From positions 9,672,001 to 9,736,000 of the forward strand of contig NZ_CP045096.1 of NCBI RefSeq assembly GCF_009184865.1: DNA of 64,000 bases, given 5' to 3'. The DNA is from Streptomyces phaeolivaceus. GTDB taxonomy: Bacteria > Actinomycetota > Actinomycetes > Streptomycetales > Streptomycetaceae. A program made the translations under genes and the position numbers. A model generated the notes under the pieces. It was not told the DNA's origin, searched no databases, and saw only the letters and a program-made list of their open reading frames with translations. Every line of letters begins with the position of its first letter. The stretch's first letter is position 1. Of this stretch, positions 35,007 through 43,822 are shown in pieces.

Positions 35007-35722
35007 GGCAGCCCCCGCGAACGCTCTTGGACAATGCCGCGCTCGACCTCGTCGCCGTATCGCTCAACGATTTCGCGTGCCCACGCGACGAGATCACTCG
35101 CGCGTTGGCCTGCCGGTTGGGACTTGACCCAGAGCTCCAGGTTTTCTGGCCGGTTGTCGGGCCGGTTGTCGGGCCGGTCACCGTTCTTGTGGTGGGCGCT
35201 TTCTTCCGGCCGCAGCGGTCGACCGAGCTTCTCGGACAAGACCTTGCGGTGTTCGAGGATCCTGCCGTGCCGATTGGCGTTGGGGTGGTCCGGAGCAGAT
35301 ACGCGCCTGTAGCCCTCCTTGTTGACGTTTCCCGCGCCGGACGGGGCCAAGCCGCGGGGTGTGACGCCCGTGAGTCGTATGTATGCGTACCTGTGGTTGA
35401 TACAGAAGCCCCGGCTGCGGACTTCCTTGGCGCAATCGTCGTCCTGGCACGTGTCGTGCCGGATGCCGGACTCAAGCACAGCGCGGACGCGGGCAATCCG
35501 GTCCGCGATGCACGGTCGGCATGTGATGCGAGAACGCCCCAGCGTGGTCCGGAGGTTGAACTTGGTTTGCGCCCAAGCGGTGACGGCGACTTCTGACCAA
35601 CGGCGCTTCTTGAAGACGAGCGCAAGGTCGTCGCTGGTGCCGCATACGTCGCAAGCCTTGTCGGACAGTTAGGCGTTGAGCTGCCCAGCGCACCAGCGCG
35701 CGTGCTTTTCGGGTGTTGCCAT
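34943..35722 (-). pseudogene. HNH homing-type endonuclease, interrupted by an early stop
   Basis: From the ATG at 35722 the frame reads MATPEKHARWCAGQLNA, then TAA (35671-35669), then 'LSDKACDVCGTSDDLALVF', a C...C finger, 'RITCRPCIADRIARVRA', 'DTCQDDDCAKEVRSRGFC' and the nuclease core 'ILEHRKVLSEKLGRPL' with 'SAHHKNGDRP', 'NRPENLELW' and 'GQRASDLVAWAREIVERYG'. A 12-bp duplication (RPDNRPDN) lies in the active-site loop. The GTG at 35479 would give a protein lacking most Cys pairs. The frame ends at 34943, 64 bases inside the ligase gene. Base composition is visibly AT-richer than the neighbours, suggesting recent transfer. It could still be made by readthrough or a CTG start. Confidence 0.72.
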
Positions 35723-35754
35723 GCTGTCACTTCACAAGTGGCTGCGACGAGTTG

Positions 35755-35886
35755 AGGCGTGTACGTGTAGATGGACAGTGGCGGTTCCGGGTGCGACTTC
35801 CGTGTGACGTGCCCCGCTTCGAGTGCTGCCGCGAGCTCCTCCGGCGGCGGCAGCGGCTCGTGAAGAGTCAGGTGGGCCCGGCTCAT
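35755..35886 (-). pseudogene. N-terminal fragment of a second Rnl1-type RNA ligase
   Basis: After a strong ribosome site (AGGGGAGGAACCC) the ATG at 35886 begins MSRAHLTLHEPLPPPEELAA and then 'ALEAGHVTRKSHPEPPLSIYTYT'. This aligns with 'AIAAGHVTRKAHPSLPISILTYT' of the intact ligase. Homology stops at the YTYT codons, where the HNH element begins. It marks either the original 5' end of the ligase gene or the start of a lost tandem copy. Confidence 0.72.
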
Positions 35887-36017
35887 GGGTTCCTCCCCTT
35901 GGTGGTCCCTGATTGTCACGTGGGGGACGGGTTCGGCGCACGCGGGTTTTTCGGAGACCTCGCAGCTCAGTGGGCCGGCACCACCGCCCGCGACACGGCC
36001 GCCAGGAGTTTCGGCCT

Positions 36018-36318
36018 CCGCGCCCCAGCAGGAGACGATCACCAGGTCGCGGGCCGGGGCGATCCACAGCAGGCGGTTGCCGCCGTTGCCGCGGGAGCAT
36101 CGGCCGGTGGCGGGGGCGGAGGGCCACACGGTGCGGTCGTCGTTGAGCCACCGGGACAGGCCGTAGTTCGGTTTGACCCGGCACGGCGTCCATGACTCCT
36201 CGATCCACCTTCGCGAGACGACCCGGCGCTCGCCCCACACCCCGCCGCGCAGGCAGAGGCGGCCGACGCGCGCCAGATCGAGGGCGCTGATGCACGGGCC
36301 GCCCGCCCCAGTGAGCAC
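36018..36318 (-). pseudogene. C-terminal fragment of a serine beta-lactamase-type hydrolase
   Basis: The frame encodes 'GGPCISALDLARVGRLCLRG', 'WIEESWTPC', 'PNYGLSRWLND' and 'GNGGNRLLWIAPARDLVIVSCWG', typical of the last third of class C-like serine hydrolases. The Ser-x-x-Lys region is missing. No stop separates it from the ligase fragment, with which it is in frame. It is a truncated remnant. Confidence 0.65.
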
Positions 36319-36852
36319 CGCCGGTCAGCGTCGACCCCGTCCACCGCCCGTCCGGCCTGTTCCCGTACGCCCGCGCCAGTTCCTCCCGGTCCCCCCCTAC
36401 CGCGGGTCACCGGGCCGTCCTCCGCTCTCCGCCTCCAGCGCGTCCGCGGCACCCTCGCCGCCCGCCTCCTCCGCGTCCCCGGCCACTACTCGCACACCCG
36501 GCAGCCCGCCACCGTCGACGCGGCCCTGCACGCGCTGTGGGTGACCCCGTCCGTCACCCACACCGGCCCAGTGCCACGGTCCGGGAACCCGGAGTGAACG
36601 TGGCGAAGGACTGTTCCCAGGACTCGCCGGGCCAAGGTGATCCGCTGTGGGCTCACGACGGCCGCTCCCTCGGGTGTCCGTGCCAGGTCCCCGGCAACCT
36701 AGCCAAATGCGGGGGCAGTTGACCCCTCCTGGCGTCAAGTTCATGCCGTTCGTTCAGCAGTTCAGGTGAGGTGGTGCGTGCCGAGGTGGTGGGTGGGGAG
36801 ATTCGGGGTGATTCCGGCCTGGAAGTTCCGACTCAGTCGAAGGTGTTCGCCC
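36319..36852. other. gap with possible worn remnants before the carbonic anhydrase
   Basis: No sound gene is seen. A plus-strand frame ending near 36597 (SSALRLQRVRGTLAARLLRV, then ALHALW) vaguely resembles a transposase C-terminus. A 40-codon GTG frame at 36600-36722 (MAKDCSQDSPGQGDPLWAHD, then CPCQVPGNLAKC) has clustered Cys residues but no ribosome site or known relative. Both are low-confidence. Confidence 0.3.
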
Positions 36853-37629
36853 ATGTCCCAGACCGCGCCCGTGCCGTTCGCCGTCGGTGTCCAGTCCGAG
36901 AAGCTGAGTCCGGTCGACATTCGGCCGCAGGACACCGACTCGTCGGCTCTGCCGCCCCTGCGGTTCCATCATCCGCGGGAACTGGAGCTGGACCTGCGCT
37001 TCGACGATCCCAGGAAGCCCCGGCACCGTCCTCCGCGCGACCTCGCGCGGGGAGGCCGGGCCGACTGTGTGCGGACCGACGAGGGCAGTGTCAAGGCCGA
37101 GCCGCGGGACGGTGACGAGTGTCTGCTGTGGGTGGGCGACGACAGGTTCGCCCTGGTCGACGTGCACTGGCACACACCGTCCGAGCACACGGTCGGCGGA
37201 GTGGCGTTCCCGATGGAACAGCACATGAAGTACCAGCGGGTGGCCGGTGACGGTGCCGAGGACGCCGGTGGGGCCGAGGCCGAGGACAGTGGGTACACCG
37301 TCATCGGTGTCTTCGTCCACCCGGGGCAGGCCAACGACTCCCTGGACCGTCTGCTGATGTCGGCCCGCCGCTCGGAGGGGCACTGGCCGGTCGACGGGGT
37401 CGGACTCGACGCGCTGCTGCCGTCCTGCACCGAGTCCTACCGCTACGTCGGCTCCACCACCACCTGCCCCTACGTCCCGGGAGTGCGCTGGATCGTGCTG
37501 ACCCATCCCGTCCAGGCCTCCGCCGAGGCGCTGGCGCACTACCGGAAGGTGTTCCCCAAGGGCAACGCCCTGGAGACCCAGCCGCTCCGTGACCGGCGCG
37601 TCGTCAGTGACCGCCATCGCTGGTGGTAG
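36853..37629 (+). CDS. alpha-type carbonic anhydrase
   Basis: The product has 258 residues. It interconverts CO2 and bicarbonate with zinc held by three His: His105 and His107 in 'ALVDVHWHTPSEHTVGG', and His124 in 'FPMEQHMKYQ'. The 'SEHTVGG' block and 'YRYVGSTTTCPYVPGVRWIVL' are standard for the alpha class. The ATG at 36853 follows GAAGGTG. Most bacterial alpha enzymes are exported; none of the usual signal peptide is visible here, so it may be cytoplasmic. It sits alone between two decayed regions. Confidence 0.9.
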   Translation: MSQTAPVPFAVGVQSEKLSPVDIRPQDTDSSALPPLRFHHPRELELDLRFDDPRKPRHRPPRDLARGGRADCVRTDEGSVKAEPRDGDECLLWVGDDRFALVDVHWHTPSEHTVGGVAFPMEQHMKYQRVAGDGAEDAGGAEAEDSGYTVIGVFVHPGQANDSLDRLLMSARRSEGHWPVDGVGLDALLPSCTESYRYVGSTTTCPYVPGVRWIVLTHPVQASAEALAHYRKVFPKGNALETQPLRDRRVVSDRHRWW

Positions 37630-37659
37630 CGCCGGTCAGGACCCCGTGCGACGCGGTGG

Positions 37660-38578
37660 TCAGCCGTTGTCGGGCGAGAGCGTGGCCCGCCGCACCGGCT
37701 CCCGCTCGGACGGGCTCAGCGGCAGCCGCGGCCAGCCGTGGATGTCGCGTCGCAGCTGCCGGTCGTGCGTGGCGACGACGACCGCCGCGTCCGTGGCGTG
37801 CAGGGCGTCGGTGAGTTCGTCGACGAGGGCGATGGACAGATGGTTGGTCGGCTCGTCCAGCAGCAGGACGTGCGGCCGGGTGGCGAGCGCCGGCGCCAGG
37901 TCGAGCCGGCGCTGCTGTCCCGTCGACAGGTCGGCCACCGGCTTCCCGGCGTCGCGCGAGGTGAGCGGACCCAGCGCCCCGAGCCCGACGACCTCGTCCT
38001 CCTTGAGGATCCCGGCGGTCACCAGCCGCGCGGTGTGCGCCTCGTAGAGATCACGGGCCCGCCGCCGTGTCGCGTGCGGCGACTCCTGACCCAGGAGGTG
38101 CAGTCGGACGGTACGCGCCCGTGCACCCGGCCCGGCGTGGGCGCGAGGTGCCCGGCCAGGACCGACAGGAGCGTGGACTTGCCCGCCCCGTTCGGCCCGG
38201 TGACGGCCAGCCGGTCGCCGGACGCCCCCGCCACGGTCGTCGGCCGGTGCCGGCGCCCGTCCACGCTCACCTCCTGGGCGCGCAGCAGCAGGACCCCGGG
38301 CCGGGCGGGCGGTTCGGGCATGTGGAACCGCCGGGGCGGCACAGGCGCGGTGACGCTGTGGCGTTCGAGGTCGTTCTGCCGGCGGTGCACGGAACGGGCC
38401 GACGCACCGGCCCGGGTGGCCCGTTGGTGCTTGCCGGTGCCCTTGTCCGGGCGCCACCCCGTGATCAGCCGGTTCTGCGCCTCCGGCAAGGCCTGATGGA
38501 GGCGTGCCTGTTCGGTCCGCCGCTGCTCGTACTCGGCCTGCCAGCGCGGCAGTTCGGTCTGTCAGGCCGAGCCGGCAG
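37660..38578 (-). pseudogene. ABC-F ATPase remnant, macrolide-resistance type (C-terminal half, frameshifted)
   Basis: Only the inter-domain linker and second ATPase domain remain. The linker reads 'LPRWQAEYEQRRTEQARLHQ' and 'RASARSVHRRQNDLERH'-like, then Walker A 'VTGPNGAGKSTLLSVLAG'. A one-base shift near 38115-38125 (GGGCG run) moves the frame to 'VRLHLLGQESPHATRRRARD', signature 'LSTGQQRRLDLAPALA', Walker B 'HVLLLDEPTNHLS' and a closing 'AAVVVATHDRQLRRDIHGWPRLPL'. That ending resembles the TlrC/CarA/OleB group, ribosome-protection proteins of macrolide producers. It fuses upstream to a P450 fragment. Confidence 0.75.
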
Positions 38579-38604
38579 CTGAGGCGGCTGCCGGACTCGC
38601 GGGG

Positions 38605-39162
38605 CGCGGCGGTGCAGTCGAGGAGTTCGTCCTCCGGGTCCTCGCCGTAGTTCCCGGCGGCGTCGATGATCGCCTGGGACCACTGCCGCATGTCGTCGTC
38701 ACCGACCCCGCGCAGCCCCAGCAGGGCGGCGAGGTCACGGGCCGCGAGCGGTCCGGCGAAGTCGGCGACCAGATCGCCCGAGCCCCGCGCGGCGAGACCG
38801 GCGAGCAGGTCGGCGGTGTTGCGCCGGAACACCGGGAGCCAGTGCTCGTCGACGGCCCTCGGCCGCAGCGGTGCCTCGGCGGCCCGGCGCAGCCGCCGGT
38901 GGGCGGCACCGTCCTGGCGCAGCAGGGTCTCGCCGATCGACCGCGTCATCAGGGACGGCTTCTCCGACGACGGGAAGATCTCCGGATTCCGCTCGACACG
39001 CGGGACATCCGCGTGCCGGGTCACCGGACAGCGGCCCGCCCGCGGCACCCGGGCCACGGGGTCGTGCTCGCGGAGGTACCGGTAGAGGGGACACGGGTCG
39101 TGCCGCAGACGGCTCGGACCGATGTCGTGCTCGGCGGATGGACTGACGGTCGTCGCCGTCAA
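38605..39162 (-). pseudogene. cytochrome P450 N-terminal fragment
   Basis: About 186 residues remain from a TTG start with GAAGGGA upstream. 'DPCPLYRYLREHDPVARVP', 'VTRHADVPRVERNPEIF', 'LLRQDGAAHRRLRRAAEAPL' (C-helix) and 'WSQAIIDAAGNYGEDPE' (F-G region) are typical of bacterial P450s. The I-helix, ExxR and haem-Cys parts are absent. The frame runs on into out-of-frame ABC-F sequence, so the product would be non-functional. Confidence 0.75.
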
Positions 39163-39306
39163 CGGGGTCCCTTCCGGGCTGCCCCTGTCACGCCGCCGAC
39201 TGTGACCCACGGGAAGAGCCCCTGGTAAGCCCGTGGAAACGCGGTTTTCCTGACGCGCTTCATCAGGAATTCCGGATTTGGGGGCGGCGGCCGAGCACGG
39301 GGGCGG

Positions 39307-39382
39307 GTGCGGTGGTGCCGAGCCGTGGGCGGATGCGGTGGTGCCGAGCCGTAGGCGTCTGCGGCGGTGCCGAGCCCGTGGG
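39307..39382. repeat. three imperfect 26-bp tandem repeats
   Basis: Units built on GCGGTGGTGCCGAGCCGT recur three times, followed by two GGGTGGTGCGCG units up to 39419. They lie in the leader between the P450 remnant and the CoA-transferase gene. Spacing is continuous, so this is a plain tandem repeat and not a CRISPR array. Confidence 0.65.
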
Positions 39383-39541
39383 TGGGTGGTGCGCGTGGCC
39401 GTGGGCGGGTGGTGCGCGCCGCCGTACGTGCGGATCTCGCGCACAGACATGCGTCAAAGCGTCGTTGACGTGCCGAGTCCCGCCGGACGACGCTTGACGC
39501 CGACAGGGCAGGGCAGGACAGGACGCGAGAAGGAGTCGAGG

Positions 39542-40702
39542 ATGGCGACGGGTGCGCTGGACGGGGTACGGATCGCGGACTTCTCCCGGGTGCTCGCCGG
39601 GCCGTACGCGACGATGCTCCTGGCCGACCTCGGCGCCGAGGTCGTCAAGGTGGAGCGGCCCGGCACCGGCGACGAGACCCGTTCCTGGCGGCCACCCGTC
39701 GACGCGGCCGGGACCTCCACGTACTACCTGGGCGTCAACCGGAACAAACGATCGGTCGCCCTCGACCTCGCCACGGACCGGGGCCTCGCCCAGGCCCGGC
39801 GGCTGATCGCACGCTCCGACGTCGTGGTCGAGAACTTCCGCCCCGGAACCATGGAGAGACTGGGGCTCGGCGCCGAGCAACTGCGGGCCGCCGACCCGGG
39901 GTTGGTCTACTGCTCGATCACGGGCTTCGGCACCGGCCCCGGTGCCGCGCTCCCCGGCTACGACCTGCTCGTCCAGGCCGTCGGCGGCCTGATGAGCGTC
40001 ACCGGCGAGCCCGGCGGGGACCCCACCAAGGTGGGCGTCGCGCTCGTCGACGTCATCACCGGACTGCACGCCTCGCTGGGCATCCTGGCCGCGCTCCGCC
40101 ACCGGGAACGCACCGGCGAAGGGCAGTCGGTGGAGGTGACCCTGCTGGGCTCGCTGCTGTCGGCCATGGTCAACCAGGCCTCCGGCTACGTCTCCGCCGG
40201 GGTGGTACCGGGGCGGCTCGGCAACGCGCACCCCAGCATCGCCCCGTACGAGACCTTCCGTACCGCGGACCGGCCGATCGCCCTCGCCGTCGGCAACGAC
40301 CGGCAGTTCGCGGCGCTGGTCACCGCGCTCGGCCGGCCGGAGCTGGCCGAGGACGACCGCTTCCGCACCAACCCCGACCGGGTCGCCCACCGCGCCGAAC
40401 TCCGCGCGGTCCTGGAGCAGTCGCTGAGCGCCGGGCCGGCGGACCACTGGGCGGAGGCGCTGCCCGCCGTCGGCGTACCGGCCGGACCGGTCAACTCGCT
40501 CGACGAGGCCTTCGCCCACGCAGAACGGCTCGGCCTCGGCGCCCTCGCAGACGTCGCCGGTACCCTCCAGGTCGCCCACCCGATCCACCTCAGCGGCTCA
40601 CCCGCCCAGTACCGGCTCCCACCACCGGAGTTGGGCGAGCACACCGACGCCGTGTTCAGCCCGTCCGAGGAAGACCCGTTCGAGGAAGAGACGAACAGAT
40701 GA
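39542..40702 (+). CDS. CaiB/BaiF-type (family III) CoA-transferase
   Basis: The product has 386 residues. Signatures are 'RIADFSRVLAGPYATMLLADLGAEVVKVERPGTGDETR', 'GVNRNKRSVALDLATDRG', 'VVVENFRPGTMERLGLG' and 'GYDLLVQAVGGLMSVTGEPGG', which includes the Asp used to carry CoA. It moves CoA between organic acids. The ATG at 39542 follows AAGGAG. The following dehydrogenase overlaps by ATGA, so the two act together, most likely activating a dicarboxylate (for example glutarate) and then oxidising it. The neighbour's glutaryl-CoA-dehydrogenase look supports this. Confidence 0.9.
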   Translation: MATGALDGVRIADFSRVLAGPYATMLLADLGAEVVKVERPGTGDETRSWRPPVDAAGTSTYYLGVNRNKRSVALDLATDRGLAQARRLIARSDVVVENFRPGTMERLGLGAEQLRAADPGLVYCSITGFGTGPGAALPGYDLLVQAVGGLMSVTGEPGGDPTKVGVALVDVITGLHASLGILAALRHRERTGEGQSVEVTLLGSLLSAMVNQASGYVSAGVVPGRLGNAHPSIAPYETFRTADRPIALAVGNDRQFAALVTALGRPELAEDDRFRTNPDRVAHRAELRAVLEQSLSAGPADHWAEALPAVGVPAGPVNSLDEAFAHAERLGLGALADVAGTLQVAHPIHLSGSPAQYRLPPPELGEHTDAVFSPSEEDPFEEETNR

Positions 40703-41892
40703 CCACCATTGCCACCGCCAGGACGGACATCTCCGCCGCCCCGACCCTGGACCTCGACTGCGCGCACCTCTTCACCCCGGAGGAGGCCGCCTGGCGCGAC
40801 AAGGTGCGCGCCTTCACGCGCGAACGCATCGCCCCGACCGTCGACGCCGACTTCGAGGACCGGCACTTCCGCCGTGAACTCGTCCGGGAACTGGGCGCGT
40901 TGGGCGTGCTGGGCATGCACATCCAGGGGTACGGGTGCGCCGGGGCGAGCGCGGTGTCGTACGGGCTGGCCTGTCTGGAGCTCGAAGCCGCCGACAGCGC
41001 CTGGCGGACCTTCGTCTCCGTGCAGGGCTCCCTGGCGATGTCCGCGATCGCCAAGTGGGGCTCGGAGGAACAGAAGGCGCGCTGGCTGCCCGAGTTGGCC
41101 GCCGGGCGGGCCATCGGCTGCTTCGGGCTCACCGAACCGGACGGCGGCAGCGACCCCAAGTCGATGCGGACGACGGCCCGGCGCGAGGGCGGCGACTGGG
41201 TGCTCGACGGCGCGAAGCGCTGGATCGGCCTGGGCAGTGTCGCCGATGTCGCCGTGATCTGGGCGAACACCGAGGACGGCGTACGCGGCTTCCTCGTCCC
41301 CGCCGGCACACCCGGCTTCACCGCCACGGAGATCACCAACAAGCTCTCCCTGCGCGCCTCCATCCAGTGCGACCTGGCCTTCGACGGCTGCCGACTGCCC
41401 GCCGACGCCGTCCTGCCGGGCGTCACCGGTCTGCGCGGGCCGTTCAGCTGCCTCAACGAGGCCCGCTACGGCATCATCTGGGGCGTCATGGGCGCGGCCC
41501 GGGAATGCCTCGGCGCCGCCGTCGAACGCTCCCGCACCCGGCGGGTGTTCGGCAAGGCGCTCGCCGAACTGCAGCTCACCCAGCAGAAGGTGGCGGACAT
41601 GGCGGTGGAGTACCAGAAGGGCCTGCTGCTCGCCGTGCACATCGGCCGGCTGAAGGACGCGGGCGCGCTCACCCCGGCCCAGATCAGCGTGGGCAAGCTC
41701 AACAATGTGCGCGAGGCCCTCAGCATCGCCCGTACCGCCCGTACGATCCTCGGCGGCGACGGCGTGACCAGCGACTTCCCCGTGATGCGGCACATGGCCA
41801 ACCTCGAATCGGTGCGCACCTACGAGGGCACGGACGAGGTGCACGCGCTGGTGATCGGCCACGCGGTCACCGGCCACCGCGCCTTCGCCTGA
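40699..41892 (+). CDS. acyl-CoA dehydrogenase, glutaryl-CoA dehydrogenase-like
   Basis: The product has 397 residues. FAD-binding and substrate motifs: 'SVQGSLAMSAIAKWGSEEQKARWLPELAAG', 'GCFGLTEPDGGSDPKSMRTTARR', 'VLDGAKRWIGLGSVADVAVIW' and the catalytic Glu in 'LESVRTYEGTDEVHALVIGHAVTG'. The combination fits the GcdH branch, which oxidises and decarboxylates glutaryl-CoA to crotonyl-CoA. The start overlaps the CoA-transferase stop. It converges on the LysR gene, a candidate regulator. Confidence 0.9.
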   Translation: MTTIATARTDISAAPTLDLDCAHLFTPEEAAWRDKVRAFTRERIAPTVDADFEDRHFRRELVRELGALGVLGMHIQGYGCAGASAVSYGLACLELEAADSAWRTFVSVQGSLAMSAIAKWGSEEQKARWLPELAAGRAIGCFGLTEPDGGSDPKSMRTTARREGGDWVLDGAKRWIGLGSVADVAVIWANTEDGVRGFLVPAGTPGFTATEITNKLSLRASIQCDLAFDGCRLPADAVLPGVTGLRGPFSCLNEARYGIIWGVMGAARECLGAAVERSRTRRVFGKALAELQLTQQKVADMAVEYQKGLLLAVHIGRLKDAGALTPAQISVGKLNNVREALSIARTARTILGGDGVTSDFPVMRHMANLESVRTYEGTDEVHALVIGHAVTGHRAFA

Positions 41893-41921
41893 ACCCCTTC
41901 GGCCACCCCGTGCGACGGGCG

Positions 41922-42821
41922 TCAGCCGCCGTCCGACGCGACCGCGCGCAGCCGGCGGATCACCCGGCGGACGGCGGGGGAGGTCTCGTCGCGGCGGTGC
42001 ACTCCGACCAGCCGGGTGGTGAGGGACACGTCGGCCAGCGGGCGGTGCACCACACCGGGCATCCGCACACGGCGTACCGAGTCCGGTACGAGGGCCACAC
42101 CGAGGCCCCCGCCGACGAGGGTGAGGGCGGCCACGAAGTCCTTGACGGGCGGGGCCAGCCTGGGCGGGAAACCACCGGCGTCCGCCACCTGCCCGAGCTG
42201 GTCGCGGAAGTCGTGCTCCTCGTCGAAGTGGGGCACCACGAACCGTTCCTCGGCCAGCTCGGCGGCGGGCACCGCCTCCAGGGCGCTCAGCCGGTGCTCC
42301 TCGGGGAGCGCGAGCACCATCTCCTCCGTCAGCAGACACACCGCCGTCAGATCCGGCGGATACTCCGGCCGCCACCGCAGGAACCCCACATCGATCCGGC
42401 CCGAGCCCAGCGCCTCCAGCTGCGCCGGGGTCTCCAGCTCCCGCACCCGTACGGTGACGTCCCGCTCGTGCCGTCCGCAGTCGGCGAGGACCCGGGTGAG
42501 TACGCCGGAGAAGGCGGCGGAGGCCACGTACGCGATCTCGGCCTCGCCCAGCTCGCCCCGGCCCGCCCGGCGGCCCACGGCCTCGGCCTTCGCGACCTGC
42601 GCGAGGGTGAGCCGGGCCTCGGTCAGGAACAGTTCCCCCGCGCCGGTCAGCCGGATCCGCGAACGGCGGCCACGGTCGATCAGCCGCACCCCCAACTCCG
42701 TCTCCAACGCCTTGATCTGGGCACTCAACGCGGACGGGGCCAGATACAGCCGGTCGGCGGCATGCCCGAAGTGCAGATCCTCGGCGACCGCCACGAACGA
42801 TGTCAGCCAGCGCAACTCCAC
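41922..42821 (-). CDS. LysR-family transcriptional regulator
   Basis: The product has 299 residues from a GTG with GGAGGACGACG before it. The N-terminal helix-turn-helix is 'LTSFVAVAEDLHFGHAADRLYLAPSALSAQIKALETELGVRLIDR'. A two-lobed effector domain follows ('VDVGFLRW', 'PHFDEEHDFRDQLGQV', 'LVGGGLGVALVPDSV'). LysR proteins usually act on a divergent gene; here the upstream neighbour is on the same strand and the acid-metabolism pair is convergent, so its target is unclear. Confidence 0.9.
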   Translation of the reverse strand: MELRWLTSFVAVAEDLHFGHAADRLYLAPSALSAQIKALETELGVRLIDRGRRSRIRLTGAGELFLTEARLTLAQVAKAEAVGRRAGRGELGEAEIAYVASAAFSGVLTRVLADCGRHERDVTVRVRELETPAQLEALGSGRIDVGFLRWRPEYPPDLTAVCLLTEEMVLALPEEHRLSALEAVPAAELAEERFVVPHFDEEHDFRDQLGQVADAGGFPPRLAPPVKDFVAALTLVGGGLGVALVPDSVRRVRMPGVVHRPLADVSLTTRLVGVHRRDETSPAVRRVIRRLRAVASDGG

Positions 42822-43004
42822 CGTCGTCCTCCTGTCCGACCCGCCCGTCCTGCCCGTCTCATGCGTTCCGGCTCAGGAAGCCGGGCTCCGTCGCAGTATC
42901 TTCCCTCGGGCGTCCGCGTCGAGTGAGGCGCCGCTGTAGGGGCCGGTCATGTGACGCGGAGGGCCGGCGCGGCCGGCGCCCCCCTTGCCGGTGCGCCTCC
43001 TCCG

Positions 43005-43667
43005 CTACGCGGCGAGCGCCGCCGGTTCGCCGAGGTGGGCGGCGGCCGTGCGCCAGGCGGCCGTCACCGCCGCGTGTGCCTGTCGGGTGCTCGCGCTGTG
43101 GCCGCCGGTCAGGCTGAGCGGCGCCCCCACGTGCACATGCAGGGCGGGGCGGCGCAGGGGCGCGGTGACCAGGCCCGCGAGCTGCTTGGCCGTGCTGCCG
43201 GAGGTGACCCGGCGGGCCCCGGCCTGGCCGACCGGGACGACGGGCGCGCCGGTGCGTTCGGCGAGCCGGGTCAGCCCGCTGCGGAACGGCTCGGGCGGCG
43301 CCTCCGCGGCGTCCCTGCGGAGGGGGATGCCGCCCTCGGCGTAGATGAGGATCGTCCGGCCGTCCGCCAGCGCTTCGGCGGCGAGGTCGAGCGCGTCGGC
43401 GGCCCGCGGGTCCCGGCGGAACACGGGGATGTGCCCCTCGCGGGTCAGCGCGCGGCCGAGCAGGGGGATGCGCCACAGGCCGGCGGCGCCCATGACGACC
43501 GGCTGGACGCCGAGGCGGTGCAGGGCGGCGAGGACGACGGCGGGATCGGCGAGCGAGGTGTGGTTCGCGACGACGATGCTGCCCGGCGCCCACGCGGATC
43601 CGGCGTCGGCGGTCACCGTGAGACGCCCGAGGACGGGCACCAGGACATCGGCGAGGCGGCTGAACAT
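43005..43667 (-). CDS. 1-acyl-glycerol-3-phosphate acyltransferase family (PlsC-like)
   Basis: The product has 220 residues. The catalytic H-x4-D box is 'SIVVANHTSLADPAVVLAAL' and the phosphate-binding block is 'ILIYAEGGIPLRRDAAEAPP'. 'RPFRSGLTRLAERTGAPVVPVG'-type sequence follows. The ATG at 43667 has GGGAG upstream. It would add a fatty acyl chain to lysophosphatidate or a similar acceptor at the membrane. It lacks a clear membrane helix. No lipid genes adjoin it. Confidence 0.85.
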   Translation of the reverse strand: MFSRLADVLVPVLGRLTVTADAGSAWAPGSIVVANHTSLADPAVVLAALHRLGVQPVVMGAAGLWRIPLLGRALTREGHIPVFRRDPRAADALDLAAEALADGRTILIYAEGGIPLRRDAAEAPPEPFRSGLTRLAERTGAPVVPVGQAGARRVTSGSTAKQLAGLVTAPLRRPALHVHVGAPLSLTGGHSASTRQAHAAVTAAWRTAAAHLGEPAALAA

Positions 43668-43822
43668 GGGGTCACTCCCGGTCTCTACGAGGATGACCTC
43701 ATCGTCGGCCCGTGAGCCGCCCGGTTCCTGAGTGCGCGTACTCAACTCCACGGGTGCCGGTACCCAGACACCACACCGCCGGGCGACACACGCAACGGGC
43801 GGCTCACCCGGGGCGGCGCGTG

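Noticed and set aside
34943..35886. Group I intron inside the RNA ligase gene
   Set aside because: The downstream ligase has its own complete N-terminus and start, so no splicing is needed; I also saw no intron core sequences. A covariance search would be decisive.
36381..36597. Transposase remnant
   Set aside because: The resemblance is slight, with no DDE residues and no terminal repeats. A profile search would be needed.
39307..39419. CRISPR-like array
   Set aside because: The repeats are directly adjacent, with no unique spacers, and no cas genes are present.
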